46,333 bases of DNA from Clostridia bacterium (GCA_017428525.1 JAFRQQ010000038.1:1-46333); one strand, 5' to 3'; counted from the stretch's first letter, positions 15,539 through 24,114 are shown. A program made the numbers and translations. Notes: generated from the letters alone by a model not told the origin.

Positions 15539-16172
15539 GGAGCTGCGGCTGGCCGTCATCCCGCTGACCTGGTGCTTTCTGCTCGCGGGATTTCTGGTGC
15601 TCGTGCCGGGCTATCCGATCCTGATCAGCGCGTTTTTCATCTGCCTTGGCATCTTCTACAGCTTTCAGCAGGGGCGGGAAACGAACGACGTGCTTTATAC
15701 CCTGCTGCTGCCGGTGCGCAAGCGCGACGTCGCGGCGGCAAGATTCCTCACCGTCTGCATCGTGCAGGGCTGCGGCTTTTTGCTCATCACGCTGCTGACG
15801 ATCCTGCGCATGACCGTGCTGTCACAGGCTGAGGTCTATCGCAGCAATCCGCTGATGAATCCCTCGCCGGTCTTTCTGGCCCTGACGCTGCTGATTTTCG
15901 CCGCCTTCAACGTCTGCTTCCTCGGCGGCTTTTTCAAAACCGCCTATCAGATCGGCAAACCGTTTCTGGCCTTCTCCGCCGTGACGCTGCTGCTGGTCTT
16001 CGCGGGCGAAGCGCTGCAGCATCTGCCGGGCCTCGGCTTTCTGCAGACGCCGCAGGGCGAACGGCTCGGCCTGCAGTGCCTGTGTCTGGCCGCCGGCGCC
16101 GTGCTTTATGCCGCGGCAACCGTGCTCGCCTGCCGCCGCGCGATGAAGCGCATGGAGCAGATTGATTTTTGA
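15519..16172 (+). CDS. ABC-2 type transporter permease
   Basis: A 217-residue membrane protein with about six hydrophobic segments; it partners with the ATPase whose gene overlaps it. The sequence PVRKRDVAAARFLTV (about residues 64-78) is typical of the short ABC-2 membrane family in Firmicutes. AAAGGAGG lies six bases before the ATG at 15519, while the longer open frame starting at 15303 runs through the ATPase gene in another frame. A bidirectional terminator follows. Function probably export of, or protection from, a membrane-active compound; no substrate can be assigned. Confidence 0.88.
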   Translation: MKHLVHKELRLAVIPLTWCFLLAGFLVLVPGYPILISAFFICLGIFYSFQQGRETNDVLYTLLLPVRKRDVAAARFLTVCIVQGCGFLLITLLTILRMTVLSQAEVYRSNPLMNPSPVFLALTLLIFAAFNVCFLGGFFKTAYQIGKPFLAFSAVTLLLVFAGEALQHLPGLGFLQTPQGERLGLQCLCLAAGAVLYAAATVLACRRAMKRMEQIDF

Positions 16173-16190
16173 TTGATTGAATAAAACAAG

Positions 16191-16230
16191 AAGCCCGCGT
16201 GTAAAGTGATTTACCTTTACACGCGGGCTT
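16191..16230. terminator. Bidirectional terminator between convergent operons
   Basis: Perfect 15-bp stem AAGCCCGCGTGTAAA (16191-16205) with its complement (16216-16230), ten-base loop. T-rich sequence follows on the plus side and an ATTCAATCAATC stretch on the other. It separates the ABC operon from the flavoprotein operon. Confidence 0.85.
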
Positions 16231-16244
16231 TGTGCTGTCCTTTT

Positions 16245-16970
16245 TCAGTCGTGCCGTTCGTCGGCGTTGGTGTACTGCTCGCAGAAGCGGCCGGCGAAGG
16301 CGGGCGGCTCGGCGGCGACGTAAAGATGGGAAACGTCGCCGTATTTGCTCATGCGGAAGCAGGCGATCCCCGGGTGACGCTCCTCGGTCCACAGCTCCGT
16401 GACCGAGGTCGGCGCGGCGGCGGTCCCGTGCCAGAGGACCATCGGCGAAATGCCGAGCAGATGTCCGACCATCACGCAGGTGACGCCGAAATGGCAGAAA
16501 AGGGCCAGCGTGTCGCCGTTGGGCTGCGCCGCGCGGTAGAGCAGACCGTCCCGTTCATAGCCGTGGGAAGCGAGCAGGGCGTCCAGCCCCTCGACCACGG
16601 CGCGGTGCTTTTCCGCCGCGTTGCCGCGCCGGATATCCGGCAGCTCCAGCCAGCGGTCCTTGTCAAAGCTTTCCGGAAACTGCGTCCAGTCGGTCGGCAG
16701 ACGGTCCCACATCCAGCGCTTTTCCCCGTCCTCCGTGACGCGGAACGCGTCGAACTCCTGCAGCCAGTCGCGGACCTGCGCGGTGCGGCCGGCCGCCTGC
16801 AGGGTGTAGGCGGCGGTGCGCTGGGCGCGCCCGAGTGGGGAGACGTAATAGGCCTTGATCTCCATGGGGGCGATCCGCGCGGCGAGCAGCTGCGCTTCCC
16901 GATCGCCCTTGGGCGTCAGGCTGTCGATCTCATAATTCGGGTCGCCGTGGCGAATGAATAACAGGCGCAT
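16245..16970 (-). CDS. Histidine phosphatase family protein
   Basis: Phosphoglycerate-mutase-like phosphatase of the histidine phosphatase superfamily. 241 residues. The phosphoacceptor motif is LLFIRHGDP (Arg7-His8-Gly9); the second conserved region is SPLGRAQRTA with its Arg, and CHFGV contains the second catalytic His. Last gene of the minus-strand flavoprotein operon, starting two bases after the AGPS-like stop codon. In this setting it could dephosphorylate a product of glycerol-3-phosphate or dihydroxyacetone-phosphate metabolism, but that is inference from position alone. Confidence 0.88.
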   Translation of the reverse strand: MRLLFIRHGDPNYEIDSLTPKGDREAQLLAARIAPMEIKAYYVSPLGRAQRTAAYTLQAAGRTAQVRDWLQEFDAFRVTEDGEKRWMWDRLPTDWTQFPESFDKDRWLELPDIRRGNAAEKHRAVVEGLDALLASHGYERDGLLYRAAQPNGDTLALFCHFGVTCVMVGHLLGISPMVLWHGTAAAPTSVTELWTEERHPGIACFRMSKYGDVSHLYVAAEPPAFAGRFCEQYTNADERHD

Positions 16971-16971
16971 A

Positions 16972-18708
16972 TCAATCGGCTTCCTTCAGAAATTTTTTCT
17001 CATCCTCCGGCAGATCAAGCCCGATCGTGCCGCCGGGATTCATCAGATAATCGGGATCGAAATGATCCTTCAGCACGCGCAGCACCTCGTATTCATTCCT
17101 GCCCAGATACCCTTCCAGCCAGGGCGCGAACATCTTGCCGATGCCGTGGTGATGGCTGATCGCCGCGCCGGATTTCTGAATCGCGTCGAGGATCGTCGTG
17201 TGATAGGCCTTGAATTCGTCGGCGTCGCTCATGCGGGTGATAAAGATGAAATAGAGGTTGGCGCCCTGCGGATAGCAGTGGCTCATGTGTGTGGTGACGA
17301 TCGTGTTGGGCAGGGCGTGGCAGACCGCGCGCACGTCGCGGTGCACCTGCGCCATATTGGACCAGTTGACCGTGCATTCGAGCGTGTCGGTGCAGATGCC
17401 GAAGTCCATCATCGTATCGCGCAGATAGGGGTCGGTGAAGCGGCCGTGCTCCCAGCTTTTGCAGACGTAGCCGGTCAGACTCATCGCGCCGTGCTTTTTG
17501 GCGATGCGGCGGATATTGCGCGCCACATTCGCGGAGAAGCCCTTTTCGCCGTCCGTGAAGCCCAGGAAGAGGCAGCGCTCCATATCCTTGAAGCCGAGCT
17601 TTTCGAGCAGGGGATGCAGGGGCGTATCGTCCACGTTATAGAGGCGGAGCATCAAGCTCGTTTCCTCCGGGTCGGAGAGTCGGAACACCGAGGAATAGCC
17701 GCATTCACACTGCATCATCTCGCGCGCGGCGTCCATGGCGGTCGGCCAGTCCTTGAAAATATAGGAGAAGCGCTTGCGGTTTTCCGGCATGTAGCGGAAG
17801 ACCTTGAGCGTCACCTCGGTCAGCACGCCGAAGGCGCCCTCGCTGCCCATCATGATCTGGTTCAGATTCGGGCCGGTCGCCTCGCGCGGATAGTGGCTCG
17901 TGACGATCGGGCCGGCGGGCGTGGCGTATTTCTGCGAGAGCACGATATCGGCGATGCAGCCGTAATAGGTGCTGTTCTGCCCCGCGCCGCGCGTGACGAC
18001 CCAGCCGCCGACGCTGCTGTATTCAAACGACTGCGGGAAATGGCCGCAGGTGTAGGCGCGTTTTGCGCCGAAGCGGCTCTGCGCCTCGTTGAGCGCGCGC
18101 TCGAGCGCCGGACCGGAGAGCCCGGTCTGCACCGTGATCGTCTGATCCGTTTCGTTGAAATTCAGAATTTTATTGTAGCGCCGGCGCATATCCATCGAAA
18201 CGCCGCCCTTGATCGGCTCCACGCCGCGCGTGACGGAGCTGCCGCCGCCGTAGACGTAGAGCGGGAGCTTGTGTTCCACGCAGTAGGCGACGCACTGCTC
18301 AATCTGCGCCGCCGTGTCGGGATAGACCACGACGTCCGGCAGGGAATCAAAGCGCTTCTGCCGCATGCGCATCAGGTCGTAGGCCGTCTGCCCGTAGGCG
18401 ACGGAGAGGCGGTCGTAATCGCCGGTGCTCACGCCGCCGTCGCCGAAGATGTCCTTGAGCGCCGCGAGATGCGCCGGATCGATCCGGCTCGGCTGATCGA
18501 GCCTGACCGCGTCCAGACCGACGTCGCCGCAATACTGCCTGAAATCCTCGTCGGTCATCTGAAAGGTCTCTTTCATCAGTTTATAAAGAGATTCCTTGGG
18601 ATATTTCACAAAGTCCGGATCGCCCCAGCGGAAGATGGAGCGGTAGGAATCGGCGGGGGCCGCCGTTTTGATCCAGTTGGGCTCAAAGCCTTTGTACGGT
18701 TTGCTCAT
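16972..18708 (-). CDS. FAD-linked oxidase of the alkylglycerone-phosphate synthase (AGPS) family
   Basis: A 578-residue flavoprotein of the VAO fold. The FAD domain has PDTAAQIEQCV, YGGGSSVTRG (153-162), GHFPQSFEYSSVGGWVVTR and GAGQNSTYYG (241-250). These match the AGPS pattern GHEPDS...STxGGW, where eukaryotic AGPS swaps the acyl chain of acyl-DHAP for a fatty alcohol. The C-terminal part has SHCYPQGANLYFIF and the His triad ISHHHGIGK (His519-521), characteristic of AGPS rather than of glycolate or lactate oxidases. An N-terminal region before the FAD domain is also AGPS-like. No peroxisomal signal, as expected in bacteria. It overlaps the DUF1667 gene by four bases, with AAGGAG upstream. 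Alternative: a dehydrogenase for a 2-hydroxyacid or phosphorylated polyol. Confidence 0.8.
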   Translation of the reverse strand: MSKPYKGFEPNWIKTAAPADSYRSIFRWGDPDFVKYPKESLYKLMKETFQMTDEDFRQYCGDVGLDAVRLDQPSRIDPAHLAALKDIFGDGGVSTGDYDRLSVAYGQTAYDLMRMRQKRFDSLPDVVVYPDTAAQIEQCVAYCVEHKLPLYVYGGGSSVTRGVEPIKGGVSMDMRRRYNKILNFNETDQTITVQTGLSGPALERALNEAQSRFGAKRAYTCGHFPQSFEYSSVGGWVVTRGAGQNSTYYGCIADIVLSQKYATPAGPIVTSHYPREATGPNLNQIMMGSEGAFGVLTEVTLKVFRYMPENRKRFSYIFKDWPTAMDAAREMMQCECGYSSVFRLSDPEETSLMLRLYNVDDTPLHPLLEKLGFKDMERCLFLGFTDGEKGFSANVARNIRRIAKKHGAMSLTGYVCKSWEHGRFTDPYLRDTMMDFGICTDTLECTVNWSNMAQVHRDVRAVCHALPNTIVTTHMSHCYPQGANLYFIFITRMSDADEFKAYHTTILDAIQKSGAAISHHHGIGKMFAPWLEGYLGRNEYEVLRVLKDHFDPDYLMNPGGTIGLDLPEDEKKFLKEAD

Positions 18709-19076
18709 GGCCGTTCTCCTTCCTCAGATAACAGATTGCTTGTTGCGATCACGTCCACGCCCAGGCCGCAGACGTTTTCGAGGATCACGTCGCCGCGCGC
18801 GGCGGGGAAGTCCACCACAACGGCGTTGATCGCCGCCATCACGTCAAACATGCGTTCCTTCGGAATCTCGCCGCGCACCCGCACGGGGAGCACGGGAAAC
18901 GCCGGAAACGCGGTGGCCGCGGTGGTGCAGAGCGTGCGCATCGGCTGTGTGGTTTCGGCGATTGCGAAGGCCTTGCCGCGCGGGCAGGCGTTGCCGGTCA
19001 CGGTCAGACCGTCCGGCGTGTCTTTCAGCGTCATCGTGCAGCCGCGCGGGCAGACGATGCAGACCAGCTGTTCCAT
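18705..19076 (-). CDS. DUF1667 small cysteine-rich protein
   Basis: A 123-residue protein with Cys6-xx-Cys9-Pro-xx-x-Cys13 at its start and a second ACPRG motif about residue 31, the DUF1667 pattern; the cysteines may bind an iron-sulfur cluster or zinc. In many anaerobes this gene follows two FAD proteins of glycerol-3-phosphate oxidation, as here, and it is viewed as a third subunit (GlpC-like role). The ATG at 19076 shares its A with the upstream TGA stop codon and has GGAGG six bases before it. Confidence 0.85.
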   Translation of the reverse strand: MEQLVCIVCPRGCTMTLKDTPDGLTVTGNACPRGKAFAIAETTQPMRTLCTTAATAFPAFPVLPVRVRGEIPKERMFDVMAAINAVVVDFPAARGDVILENVCGLGVDVIATSNLLSEEGERP

Positions 19077-20338
19077 CACGCGCCTCCTTCCATCGACGTC
19101 AGCTGCGCCGTGAGCGCGCCGTCGGCGGGCAGATCGCGCAGATCGACCGTCAGGCGCTCCATTTCGGGCGGGCGCAGGAAGGGATAGGTCTTCTCAAACA
19201 GCACGGCGTCGCCGCACTGCAGGCGCAGCCGGCTTTTGCCCATCGGTTCCCGGCTGCGGAAATAGAAGGTCACGGTGGCGTTGTCCGCGTTGCGGTCGAT
19301 CTGCTGCGGCACGAGATACAGCAGCTCCTTGCCGATTTCAATCGGTGCAAGGTCGCGGGCCGCGCCGCAGAAGGCGGCGGCCGCTCTGCCTGCCTGCTCG
19401 CCGCTTTCGGAGACGTAATCGACCAGGTCGTTCACGTGCAGCGCGTTGCCGCAGGAGAAAACGCCCGGGCAGCTCGTCATCAGACTGCCGTCGCAGACCG
19501 GGCCCTTCGTGCGCGGATCGAGCGCGACACCGAGCGATTCGGCCAGCTCGTTTTCGGGGATCAGGCCGACCGAGAGGATCAGCCCGTCGCATTCCACAAC
19601 GGATTCCGTGCCGGGAATCGGCCGCATGGCGTCGTCGACTTTTGCGATTTCGACCGCCGTGAGCCGGTCCGCGCCGAACACGCGCGTGACCGTGTGGGAG
19701 AGATAGAGCGGAATGTTGAAATCGTGCAGGCACTGATGCAGATTGCGCGTCAGGCCGGAGGGCGTCGGCTTCGCCTCATAGACGCCGAGCACCTCGGCGC
19801 CCTCAAGCGTCAGGCGCCGCGCCATGATCAGCCCGATATCGCCCGAGCCGAGGATCACGCATTTTTTCGTCGGCAGCACGCCGCGCAGATTCGTCAGGTG
19901 CTGCGCCGTGCCCGCGGTGAAGACGCCGGCCGGGCGCGTGCCGTGGATGGCCACCTGCTTTGCCGTGCGTTCCCGGCAGCCGGTCGCCAGAATCAGCGTT
20001 TTGCTTTCGATCGCCGTCACGCCGTCGCGGCTGACTGCGGTCAGGCAAAAGCCGCCGTCCGGCAGCTTTTCGATGGCCGTGACAAAGGTCAGCGTCATGG
20101 CGTCGATGCCCGCCGCGCGGAATTGATCGATAAAGCGTTCGGCGTATTCCGGCCCGGAGAGCTTTTCCTTGAAGCGCACCAGACCGAAGCCGTCGTGAAT
20201 GCATTGCTTGAGGATGCCGCCCAGCCGCGCCTCGCGCTCGATCAGGAGCACCCGCGCGCCGGCCGCATCTGCCGCGATCGCCGCCGCCAGCCCCGCAGGG
20301 CCGCCGCCGATCACGGTCACGTCATACTGTTCACGCAT
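19076..20338 (-). CDS. FAD/NAD(P)-binding oxidoreductase, GlpB-like
   Basis: A 420-residue pyridine-nucleotide-disulfide-type flavoprotein. N-terminal FAD motif TVIGGGPAGLAAAIAADAAG (8-27), a CRERTAKQ segment, and a second dinucleotide motif ILGSGDIGLIMARRL in the centre. Near the C-terminus is the FAD-contacting CPGVFSCGNALHVNDLVDYV. The family includes the protein that pairs with a GlpA-like dehydrogenase and DUF1667 in Thermotoga and clostridia, where it probably passes electrons to NAD(P)+ or a quinone-independent acceptor. It overlaps the GlpA-like gene by eight bases. Confidence 0.86.
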   Translation of the reverse strand: MREQYDVTVIGGGPAGLAAAIAADAAGARVLLIEREARLGGILKQCIHDGFGLVRFKEKLSGPEYAERFIDQFRAAGIDAMTLTFVTAIEKLPDGGFCLTAVSRDGVTAIESKTLILATGCRERTAKQVAIHGTRPAGVFTAGTAQHLTNLRGVLPTKKCVILGSGDIGLIMARRLTLEGAEVLGVYEAKPTPSGLTRNLHQCLHDFNIPLYLSHTVTRVFGADRLTAVEIAKVDDAMRPIPGTESVVECDGLILSVGLIPENELAESLGVALDPRTKGPVCDGSLMTSCPGVFSCGNALHVNDLVDYVSESGEQAGRAAAAFCGAARDLAPIEIGKELLYLVPQQIDRNADNATVTFYFRSREPMGKSRLRLQCGDAVLFEKTYPFLRPPEMERLTVDLRDLPADGALTAQLTSMEGGA

Positions 20339-22052
20339 TGCCGCCGCCTCCCTTCGTTTCGCCGCAGGTCAGCACGGAGCCGCCGCCTTTTTTGGTCACG
20401 TCCGAAAGCGGGATCCCCTGATGCGCGGCGATGATCTGCATGACCAGCGGCGAGCAGAAGCCGCCCTGACAGCGCCCCATGCCCGGCCGCACGCGGCGCT
20501 TGACGCCGTCCACGGTCGGCACGCACAGCGGCGCGTTGAGCGCGTCGAGGATTTCCCCTTTGGAAACCTCCTCACAGCGGCAGACGATCTCGCCGTAATC
20601 CGGATTCTTTTCAATATAGGCCGCCCGTTCCGCCGGCGGCAGGTCGCGCAGCGTCGGCACGCCCTTGCGGTGCGGATCGAAGGCCGGGTTTTCGGGCACG
20701 GCGTCCGGCCCGCCCAGCAGCTGCACCGCCATGGCCGCCACATCCTCCGCCACGGCCGGCGCGGTGGTCAGGCCGGGGGACTGGATGCAGGCGCAGTGGA
20801 TCAGATTTTTCGTTTTGCGGCCGGGCTCGATGACGAAATCCTCCTCGAAATTCGCCGCCCGCACGCCCGTGAAATAGGTGATGATGTCCCGCTCGGTGAG
20901 CGCGGGCGCGGTGCCCTTTTGTTTTGTAAAAACCGTTTCGATGCTGGATCGGTCGGTCGCGTAATTCTCTTTTTCCCAGGTTTCCACGGCGTCCGGTCCG
21001 GCGAGGATATTGCCGTGCACGGTGTTCAGCAGGCCGCCGCCCTTGGTGTGGCCGCTGTTGACCTCCAGCTTCTTGATCGAGGCGATGGAGGAGAGCAGGC
21101 CGCCGGCCTTTTTATCCAGAATGGAATTCGTGCCGCGGCGCGGATGAATGGAATAAAACCGGTCGCCCGCCATGCGCGCCACCTCCTCGGCAAAGACGCC
21201 CGCCGCGTTGATGACGACCTTCGGGCGCAGCGTGCCGCGCGTGGTTTCCACAGCCGTAATGCGGCCGTCTTCCACGGTCATGCCGGTCACGGCGGTATTC
21301 AGCGAAATCTGCGCGCCGTTCTGCACGGCGTTTTCACCGTAGGCGATCGTCAGCCCGTAGGGACAGACGCAGCCGGCCATCGGATTGTAAATGGCAAATT
21401 TGAACGACGGGTTGAACTGCGGCTCGCGGCGCAGCAGCTCTTTGCCGGAGATGACGACGGAATCGTCGATGCCGTCGATGTGCCGGCGCTTCCAGACGTA
21501 GGCGCGGATGACCGGCTTGAGCGCCGCCTGCTCGAAGCAGACGTATTGCCCGCAGCGCTTGAAGGGGACCTCCAGCTCGCCGCAGACGCGGTCAAACATC
21601 CGGTTGCCGCGGATGATATAGTGATGCTTGAGCGAGCCGCGGCCCAGGTCGATGCCGGGATGCACCTCGCCGTCGTTGCGCCCGGAGGCCTGTATGGCAA
21701 GGTCGCTCTCCTTCTCCACAAGCAGCACGTCCAGCTGCCGCCGCGTGAGCTCCCGCGCGATGCTCGCGCCCGAAATGCCGCCGCCGATGATCAGCACGTC
21801 CGGCGTCCGGCCGTCCAGCGCCCGGTCGCGCAGCGCGGGCAGGCGCATGGGCGCAATCTCCGCGCCCGTGAAGCGCACGTCGTTGACCACGTGCAGGCCG
21901 CGTTTGCGGTCCGCCGCCATCGCGCAGACCGCGACGATTTCGGCCCAGTCCGCGCTCTCGCCCGTGACGGTGCGCACGCCGTCCGCTTGTGTGACGGCAT
22001 ATTTGCCGCCGTAGGCCGCGCGCAGTTTCTTCTGCAGCTTGCTCAGCTTCAA
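20331..22052 (-). CDS. GlpA-like FAD-dependent glycerol-3-phosphate dehydrogenase with BON-like N-terminus
   Basis: Predicted to oxidise glycerol-3-phosphate (or a related 2-hydroxy compound) to the ketone. 573 residues from a TTG start at 22052, chosen because AAAGGAG is eight bases upstream and the promoter lies between this codon and the earlier ATG at 22220. Residues about 14-62 look like a BON-type module (GVRTVTGESADWAEIV...GLHVVNDVRF), not usual in GlpA. The FAD motif LIIGGGISGASIA begins about residue 87. The DAO domain is followed by a C-terminal BFD-like iron-sulfur domain with CRCEEV and GRCQGGFC. First gene of the five-gene operon. Alternative substrates (other polyol phosphates) are possible. 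Confidence 0.85.
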   Translation of the reverse strand: MKLSKLQKKLRAAYGGKYAVTQADGVRTVTGESADWAEIVAVCAMAADRKRGLHVVNDVRFTGAEIAPMRLPALRDRALDGRTPDVLIIGGGISGASIARELTRRQLDVLLVEKESDLAIQASGRNDGEVHPGIDLGRGSLKHHYIIRGNRMFDRVCGELEVPFKRCGQYVCFEQAALKPVIRAYVWKRRHIDGIDDSVVISGKELLRREPQFNPSFKFAIYNPMAGCVCPYGLTIAYGENAVQNGAQISLNTAVTGMTVEDGRITAVETTRGTLRPKVVINAAGVFAEEVARMAGDRFYSIHPRRGTNSILDKKAGGLLSSIASIKKLEVNSGHTKGGGLLNTVHGNILAGPDAVETWEKENYATDRSSIETVFTKQKGTAPALTERDIITYFTGVRAANFEEDFVIEPGRKTKNLIHCACIQSPGLTTAPAVAEDVAAMAVQLLGGPDAVPENPAFDPHRKGVPTLRDLPPAERAAYIEKNPDYGEIVCRCEEVSKGEILDALNAPLCVPTVDGVKRRVRPGMGRCQGGFCSPLVMQIIAAHQGIPLSDVTKKGGGSVLTCGETKGGGGNA

Positions 22053-22103
22053 ATCCGGCAACTCCTTTCTATGGAATCTATCATCGTACAGAATATCAGA
22101 AAG

Positions 22104-22117
22104 AATACTTCGGTATT
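22104..22117. promoter_or_regulatory. Possible operator in the flavoprotein operon leader
   Basis: AATAC-TTCG-GTATT inverted repeat located just downstream of the predicted transcription start (near 22119). It could be a repressor site or a small UUCG-type/CGAA hairpin in the RNA. Confidence 0.4.
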
Positions 22118-22125
22118 GATAATTC

Positions 22126-22154
22126 AGTATAACAATTCCGGCTTGCCCGGTCAA
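22126..22154 (-). promoter_or_regulatory. Promoter of the flavoprotein operon
   Basis: Minus strand TTGACC (22149-22154), 17-base spacer, TATACT (22126-22131). It fixes the first gene's start to the downstream TTG. Confidence 0.85.
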
Positions 22155-22228
22155 GTGCCGCACGGCGATTTGTGGATTATTACCAAAAACCCGCGCGGAT
22201 TTTTTACGCGAAAAGCGCAAGAACGGGA

Positions 22229-22256
22229 TTGCATTGCACCTTAAATCGTTTATAAT
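22229..22256 (+). promoter_or_regulatory. Promoter of the Gfo/Idh operon
   Basis: TTGCAT (22229-22234), 16-base spacer, TATAAT (22251-22256). The leader then carries a GC hairpin (GGCGGC/GCCGCC, 22270-22288) immediately before the ribosome binding site. Confidence 0.65.
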
Positions 22257-22306
22257 AAAATTAAACTATGGCGGCGGTTGCGCCGCCGGAAAAAGGAGTG
22301 GAACCG

Positions 22307-23395
22307 ATGGAAAAAATCAAGGTCGGCATCATCGGCTGCGGCGGCATCGCCAACGGCAAGCACATGCCCTCGATCAAAACCGTGAAGGAAGTGGAAATGG
22401 TCGCTTTCTGCGACATCATCGAGGAGCGCGCGGTCGAGGCGGCGAAGAAATTCGGCACGCCGGACGCCAAAGTCTATACGGATTATAAAGAGCTGCTCAA
22501 GGATGAAAGCATCGTCGCGGTCCATGTCTGCACGCCGAACCGCTCGCACAGCTTCATCAGCATCGACGCGCTGGAGGCCGGCAAGCACGTCATCTGCGAA
22601 AAGCCGATGGCCAAGACCTACGCCGAGGCCAAGGCGATGTATGAGGCGAGCGTGCGCACGGGCAAGATCCTCACCATCGGCTATCAGTCCCGCTGGAGAG
22701 GGGATTCGATGTATCTCAAGCAGTGCTGCGCCAACGGCGAGCTGGGCGAAATCTACTATGCCCGCGCGGTCGCGCTGCGCCGCCGCGCCGTGCCCACCTG
22801 GGGCGTGTTCCTCAATGAATACGAGCAGGGCGGCGGTCCGCTGATCGATATCGGCACCCATTCGCTGGACCTGACGCTCTGGATGATGGATAACTACAAG
22901 CCGAAGATGGTCGTCGGCACCAAGTATAAAAAACTCGGCGATCAGAAGAACGCCGCGAACGCCTGGGGCGACTGGGATCCCGAGAAATTCACCGTGGAGG
23001 ACAGCGCGTTCGGTTTCGTCGTGATGGAAAACGGCGCGACGGTCAGCGTGGAATCCTCCTGGGCGCTGAATATCGCCGATCCGCACGAGGCCATGACGGT
23101 CGTGTGCGGCGATAAGGGCGGCGCGGATATGTTTGACGATCTGCGGCTCAACTATGTCAAGAACGGCCGGCAGGTGATCGAGCGGCCGAGCTTCGACGCC
23201 GGCGGCGTCGCTTTCTATGAGGGCGCGAGCGACCGTCCCGAGGTGCTCGAGTGCCACTGCTTCTACAACGCGATCCTGCACGGCGGCGAGATCGTCACCA
23301 AGCCCGAGCAGGCGATGGTCGTTACGCAGATTCTGGAAGCGATCTATCAATCCGCAGAGACCGGCAAGCCGGTGTATCTGAACGAGGAGGCATGA
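22307..23395 (+). CDS. Gfo/Idh/MocA family oxidoreductase
   Basis: NAD(P)-dependent sugar or polyol dehydrogenase. 362 residues. Rossmann motif VGIIGCGGIANGKHMPS near the start, the signature CEKPMAKT (about residues 96-103) with the catalytic Lys, and GGGPLIDIGTHSLDL with the conserved Asp-x-x-x-His of the active site. The ATG at 22307 is chosen because AAAAGGAG precedes it; 13 extra in-frame codons upstream would lie in a hairpin. First gene of a three-gene operon with two TIM-barrel isomerases, spaced by 2 and 15 bases. Family members oxidise C1, C2 or C3 of sugars; the partners suggest a ketosugar intermediate. Confidence 0.92.
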   Translation: MEKIKVGIIGCGGIANGKHMPSIKTVKEVEMVAFCDIIEERAVEAAKKFGTPDAKVYTDYKELLKDESIVAVHVCTPNRSHSFISIDALEAGKHVICEKPMAKTYAEAKAMYEASVRTGKILTIGYQSRWRGDSMYLKQCCANGELGEIYYARAVALRRRAVPTWGVFLNEYEQGGGPLIDIGTHSLDLTLWMMDNYKPKMVVGTKYKKLGDQKNAANAWGDWDPEKFTVEDSAFGFVVMENGATVSVESSWALNIADPHEAMTVVCGDKGGADMFDDLRLNYVKNGRQVIERPSFDAGGVAFYEGASDRPEVLECHCFYNAILHGGEIVTKPEQAMVVTQILEAIYQSAETGKPVYLNEEA

Positions 23396-23397
23396 GC

Positions 23398-24114
23398 ATG
23401 AAGATCGCAGTGCAGGTGTATTCCGTGCGGGATCATATCAGCGACCCCGCGTCCCTGATGGCGGCGCTTGCCGAGATCAAACGCATCGGCTATGACGGCG
23501 TGGAATTCGCCGGCTATTACGGCGCGGACGCAGCGCACATCCGCGAAACGCTCGACGCCGTGGGCCTGACCGCCGTCGGCGGCCACATCGGTCTGGATGA
23601 TTTCAAACCCGACAAACTCGAGGCGACTCTGGCTTTCCAGCGCGCGCTCGGCGTGCCCTGCGTGGGCGTGGGCGGCGCGCCGCACAGCACCCTCGAAGAA
23701 TGCGAGGAGACCGGCAAGGTGCTCGGCTATGCGCAGCAGGTCAGCGGCATGCCGATCTATTATCACAATCACAGCGAGGAATTCCTCCCGCTGCCGGACG
23801 GCCGTCTGCCCATCGACGTGATCGGTTCGTTCTGCACGCTGGAGATCGACACCTACTGGAGCTTCCACGCGGGCGTCGACAACGCGGAATTCCTTCGTTC
23901 TCATGCCGACAATATCGTGCATCTGCACGTCAAGGACGGCATCGACGGGCATCCGAAGGCGCTCGGCGAGGGAAACTGTGACCTGGACGCCGTGCTCGAC
24001 GCGGCGAAGGAGATGGGGCTGGAATGGCTGATCGTGGAAAACGACGATCCCGAGCCGACCGGCTTTGAGGACATCGCCCGCAGCCTTGCCTACATCAAAT
24101 CAAAACTGAACTAA
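23398..24114 (+). CDS. Sugar phosphate isomerase/epimerase (TIM barrel)
   Basis: A 238-residue xylose-isomerase-like TIM-barrel protein. Visible active-site strands: GYDGVEFAGYYG, YHNHSEEF (about 120-127), LEIDTYWSFHAGVD and LHVKDG, then VENDD; the Glu/Asp/His residues in these form the divalent-metal site of the family. Start: the ATG at 23398 has GGAGG eight bases upstream; an ATG six bases earlier overlaps the previous stop codon as ATGA but is too close to the site. Relatives include hydroxypyruvate isomerase, inosose dehydratase and 3-keto-glycoside lyases; the substrate cannot be fixed. Confidence 0.9.
   Translation: MKIAVQVYSVRDHISDPASLMAALAEIKRIGYDGVEFAGYYGADAAHIRETLDAVGLTAVGGHIGLDDFKPDKLEATLAFQRALGVPCVGVGGAPHSTLEECEETGKVLGYAQQVSGMPIYYHNHSEEFLPLPDGRLPIDVIGSFCTLEIDTYWSFHAGVDNAEFLRSHADNIVHLHVKDGIDGHPKALGEGNCDLDAVLDAAKEMGLEWLIVENDDPEPTGFEDIARSLAYIKSKLN

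Noticed and set aside
22052..22220. Upstream ATG start at 22220 for the GlpA-like gene
   Set aside because: A good promoter lies between that ATG and the TTG at 22052, which has AAAGGAG; the extra residues are not GlpA-like.
16954..22244. Three long plus-strand frames opposite the flavoprotein operon
   Set aside because: Arg/Ala/His-rich translations without domains; they mirror overlapping flavoprotein genes.
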